7,618 nucleotides of DNA from Thermococcus sp. (GTDB lineage: Archaea; Methanobacteriota_B; Thermococci; Thermococcales; Thermococcaceae): the NCBI GenBank assembly GCA_027065835.1, contig JAMONK010000192.1:1-7618 (forward strand). The letters are read 5' to 3'. Both the position numbers and the translations under genes were made by a program. How positions within the stretch are numbered: position 1 is the first letter of the stretch; each line of letters begins with the position of its first letter. The notes under the pieces are model-generated. The model worked only from the letters and a program-made list of their open reading frames with translations. It had not been told where the DNA came from and made no database searches. Shown one piece after another: positions 4,943 through 7,618 of the stretch.

Positions 4943-5476
4943 TCAGAGTTCGACGACCTTCTTGCCGCGTTCCTGGGGAATTATCTTCAGCTTTGCCCCT
5001 TTGAATTCCCGTCTGAGTCCCTGCCCCTCCAGCAGTCTGTCGAGGAACACTGCCAGTGCTGCAACTTCACTGTGGGGCTGGTTTCCAACACCCACGTTGT
5101 AGTCCGCCATCCTGTACACCTCACCCGGAACCTTCTCCGCCCCAACGACCACCAGGATGTCCCTTCCGCTTTTCAGCTCCGACTTTATGCGTGGGAGGGC
5201 CTCGTCCACATGGATCCCGTACATGGTTAGGTGAACTATGACACCCCCTTTCTCCTTCCAGTCCCTCAATATCCTCCTCCACGAGGGATCGAATTCTATC
5301 TCAAACGGTCCGCCCCATCTGTTCACAACGTCTCTGACGCTGTCCCTGACGTGTTCATCAACGTCGGCTGCTATTGTTATTCCATCCGCCCCGAACGCTC
5401 TTGCCGTGAGCGCAACATGGGTTGTTATCCTTTTGTCCCTCTCGGGTCTGTGTCCGAGCCTCAGCACGCCTATCAT
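4943..5476 (-). CDS. tRNA (cytidine-56-2'-O)-methyltransferase aTrm56
   Basis: A 177-residue SPOUT-class enzyme that uses SAM to methylate the 2'-OH of C56 in the T loop of archaeal tRNA, strengthening the elbow contact with the D loop. Diagnostic segments are [20 protein letters not shown] (4-23), HLTMYG (82-87), [13 protein letters not shown] (109-121) and the knot segment [20 protein letters not shown] (130-149). Length and motifs fit the family, and the P. horikoshii homologue PH0461 has a known structure, as I recall. ATG 5476 overlaps the stop of the upstream lipoprotein gene in ATGA, with GGTGAGACAGG as RBS, so translation is probably coupled. The basic C-terminal tail (153-177) may touch tRNA. 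In archaea that lack this gene, a C/D-guide RNA does the job. Confidence 0.92.
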   Translation of the reverse strand: MIGVLRLGHRPERDKRITTHVALTARAFGADGITIAADVDEHVRDSVRDVVNRWGGPFEIEFDPSWRRILRDWKEKGGVIVHLTMYGIHVDEALPRIKSELKSGRDILVVVGAEKVPGEVYRMADYNVGVGNQPHSEVAALAVFLDRLLEGQGLRREFKGAKLKIIPQERGKKVVEL

Positions 5477-7080
5477 CCTGTCTCACCTGCGAATATCCTC
5501 CAGTACCTCGTGAAGTTCTCACTCCAAGTCATATCCCTGTAGAACTCATACATGGTTTTTACGTTTTTCTCTATCCTATCTATGCTGTACTCCCCGAGCA
5601 CCCGATTCAGGTCATCCCTGGGTGCGGAATCAAACAGGAAGAGCGCGTAAAGCCTCTCGTTGTCTTCTATGTTGTTGATAACGGTAAGCACCTTTGAACG
5701 GAGTGCGGGGTTAAGTCTCTTCATTAGGACCTTAAGAAGGCGCTCCTGAAGGTTGGCTAGGTAGTCACCGGTCACGTCGACGTGCTCGTGCACCCCCCAC
5801 TTTCCAGTTGGGCTCTGCGCCACCAGCTGGTAATCCCCCTGGGTCACCATCTGGTATATCCTCGGGAAGTAAGGGGTGGCTAGATACTCGTCCCTGGATC
5901 CGATGAAGTCGTGGGCGAGGTCCACAACGTACCAGCCGTCCTCGGTGTAGAACTCCGTTATGGGCCAGATGGTGCAGTCACTGCCGTTGAAGAGCGTTAC
6001 GATCCTGGCCGGAATGTTGACGGAGCGAAGCATTGCCGTCATTAGTATCTGTCCCTCGGCGTAGCTTATCCTGTCCTGCGGAAGCACGCGCTCCGGATCG
6101 ACCGTTACCGTGGTGTCACCAAACGCAAAGCGCCTGCTCATCCACTTCTGGATGGCCTCCGCCGCTTCAATCTCCGATTCAGTCCCCTTAACCACTGGGA
6201 GGGCTATCTTGGCGATGCGGCTTCTGTTGAATGCCGACGTGGAGTTGTACCTCTTCATCCAGTACCCATCGACTATGTACCTGTCAGTTATCCAGTGGTA
6301 CTGGAGGTTGTATGCAGTTTTTAAACTGCTCTCGTTTGCGTTCCACGGCATCCAGACGATCTTAACTAGGGTACTGCTGATCGCGTTTCTTTCCTCGCCT
6401 TTTATGGCGTAACGAAGCATTGCTGTTATGTACTCGTATCTGTACGCGTAGGGGGTTTTGACCGTGTAAACCAGGCTTAGGTTGCTCTTGGGTCCCAGGA
6501 TGGGCGGCAGGTTCGGGGAGTGGACTATCTCAACGCCGTCAGGCAGGTTGAAGGTCAGATCCCTGAGTTCAATGCTCAGGTCGAGCCGGTTGACTATCTT
6601 AACGGTTACGTTGGTTTCGTTTCCGCCGTTGATGATGGCCGGCGCGTCAACGTCTATCTCGACGTCACTGGGACCGGTCGTGTTGGCCGACACCTGCACC
6701 GTGAACCCTTTGTAGAATCCCGTCCAAGTCCTGTTCAGTTCATCCAGAAGCTCCAGTGAGACCTTCAGATTGTACGTTCCAGGCTGGGAGGGGGCCTCCA
6801 GGATCCACACGAGCTCGGTCTCCTTACCGACCTTTAGCAGGTAGGGGAACTTCGGTTCCTGCAGGACCTTGAACTCATGGTTGCCAAGGATCAGGTTCGC
6901 CCCCACGAGCCCAACTTTTCCGGTGTTGTTCACGTGAACGATCAGGTGAATCGTTCCCCCCGGCGGGACGACCGTTTTGTCGATCTGGAATGTGACCTGG
7001 GCTGGCTGTTTTATCAGGCATCCCGCCGCCATCACAATTAGAATTAAGGGTACCAAGACCAAGGCCCGCCTCATAGCCAT
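5473..7080 (-). CDS. Secreted lipoprotein with degenerate transglutaminase-like domain
   Basis: A 535-residue extracytoplasmic protein. The N-terminus is MAMRR, a hydrophobic stretch and the lipobox MAAGC (C21), so it is probably lipid-anchored outside the membrane. Two beta-rich, CARDB/Ig-like domains follow: about 28-130 (with [20 protein letters not shown]) and about 138-243. A transglutaminase-like core spans about 300-395, with [12 protein letters not shown], then [21 protein letters not shown], then [18 protein letters not shown]. Aligned by eye to the Cys-His-Asp core, the Cys position is Y340 and the His position W372; only D387 remains. It is therefore probably not a working protease or transglutaminase. 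A helical tail (440-535) closes the protein. Eleven N-x-S/T sequons fit a glycosylated surface protein. ATG 7080 is preferred to ATG 7074 because of its spacing from GAGG upstream. It heads the operon with aTrm56; the functional link is unknown. Confidence 0.8.
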   Translation of the reverse strand: MAMRRALVLVPLILIVMAAGCLIKQPAQVTFQIDKTVVPPGGTIHLIVHVNNTGKVGLVGANLILGNHEFKVLQEPKFPYLLKVGKETELVWILEAPSQPGTYNLKVSLELLDELNRTWTGFYKGFTVQVSANTTGPSDVEIDVDAPAIINGGNETNVTVKIVNRLDLSIELRDLTFNLPDGVEIVHSPNLPPILGPKSNLSLVYTVKTPYAYRYEYITAMLRYAIKGEERNAISSTLVKIVWMPWNANESSLKTAYNLQYHWITDRYIVDGYWMKRYNSTSAFNRSRIAKIALPVVKGTESEIEAAEAIQKWMSRRFAFGDTTVTVDPERVLPQDRISYAEGQILMTAMLRSVNIPARIVTLFNGSDCTIWPITEFYTEDGWYVVDLAHDFIGSRDEYLATPYFPRIYQMVTQGDYQLVAQSPTGKWGVHEHVDVTGDYLANLQERLLKVLMKRLNPALRSKVLTVINNIEDNERLYALFLFDSAPRDDLNRVLGEYSIDRIEKNVKTMYEFYRDMTWSENFTRYWRIFAGETG

Positions 7081-7091
7081 CGTCCAAAGCC

Positions 7092-7099
7092 TCTTAAAC
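7092..7099 (+). promoter_or_regulatory. TATA box of the DUF62 gene
   Basis: TCTTAAAC is centred about 34 bases before ATG 7130, the spacing seen for other promoters here, with GGTGGG (7121-7126) as RBS. It lies between the minus-strand TATA and that promoter's expected start, so the two promoters overlap. Confidence 0.4.
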
Positions 7100-7106
7100 C
7101 AATGAC

Positions 7107-7618
<512 letters not shown>

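Overview
The window looks like chromosomal DNA of a hyperthermophilic archaeon of the order Thermococcales, most likely a moderately GC-rich Thermococcus. The evidence is the set of protein families (aTrm56, archaeal CDP-alcohol phosphatidyltransferase, class III signal-peptide pilin with an A24 peptidase, SAM hydroxide adenosyltransferase). Gene starts agree: GGTG/GAGGTG ribosome-binding sites lie close to the ATG, and TTTTAAG-type TATA boxes lie about 30-40 bases before it. The last five genes (HAD, CDP-alcohol transferase, aTrm56, transglutaminase-like lipoprotein, DUF62) match, from memory, the P. horikoshii order around PH0459-PH0463. I could not check this.

Layout. Bases 1-110 hold the 3' end of a gene that resembles protein-L-isoaspartate methyltransferase. 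Bases 150-773 (+) encode a phosphoserine-phosphatase-like HAD protein. A minus-strand pair follows: a 55-residue class III signal-peptide (pilin-like) protein (1987-2154), absent from the usual long-ORF view, and a polytopic A24 prepilin peptidase (847-1977). They look like a substrate and its processing enzyme. A divergent promoter region separates them from a plus-strand pair of overlapping ASCH-domain genes (2241-2582 and 2582-3151), the second fused to a helical, HTH-like C-terminal domain. Its stop codon interlocks with that of a small minus-strand RAM/AsnC-like protein (3148-3420). A second HAD protein with an altered motif I occupies 3576-4292 (+).

The largest transcription unit is on the minus strand. 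A 535-residue secreted lipoprotein with a degenerate transglutaminase-like core (5473-7080) overlaps aTrm56 (4943-5476) by four bases. A CDP-alcohol phosphatidyltransferase (4373-4933), probably archaetidylinositol phosphate synthase, follows after nine bases. A SAM hydroxide adenosyltransferase gene (7130 to the window end, +) diverges from it through a very compact promoter region.

Genes are dense, and intergenic gaps mostly hold promoters. I see no rRNA, tRNA, CRISPR array, transposon or sign of recent transfer. The points most worth following are the ASCH pair (the second protein keeps a Lys/Thr/Arg pattern like an ac4C amidohydrolase), the pilin-peptidase pair, the pseudo-transglutaminase lipoprotein, two HAD proteins that both lack the usual second Asp of motif I, and several short symmetric elements in promoters.
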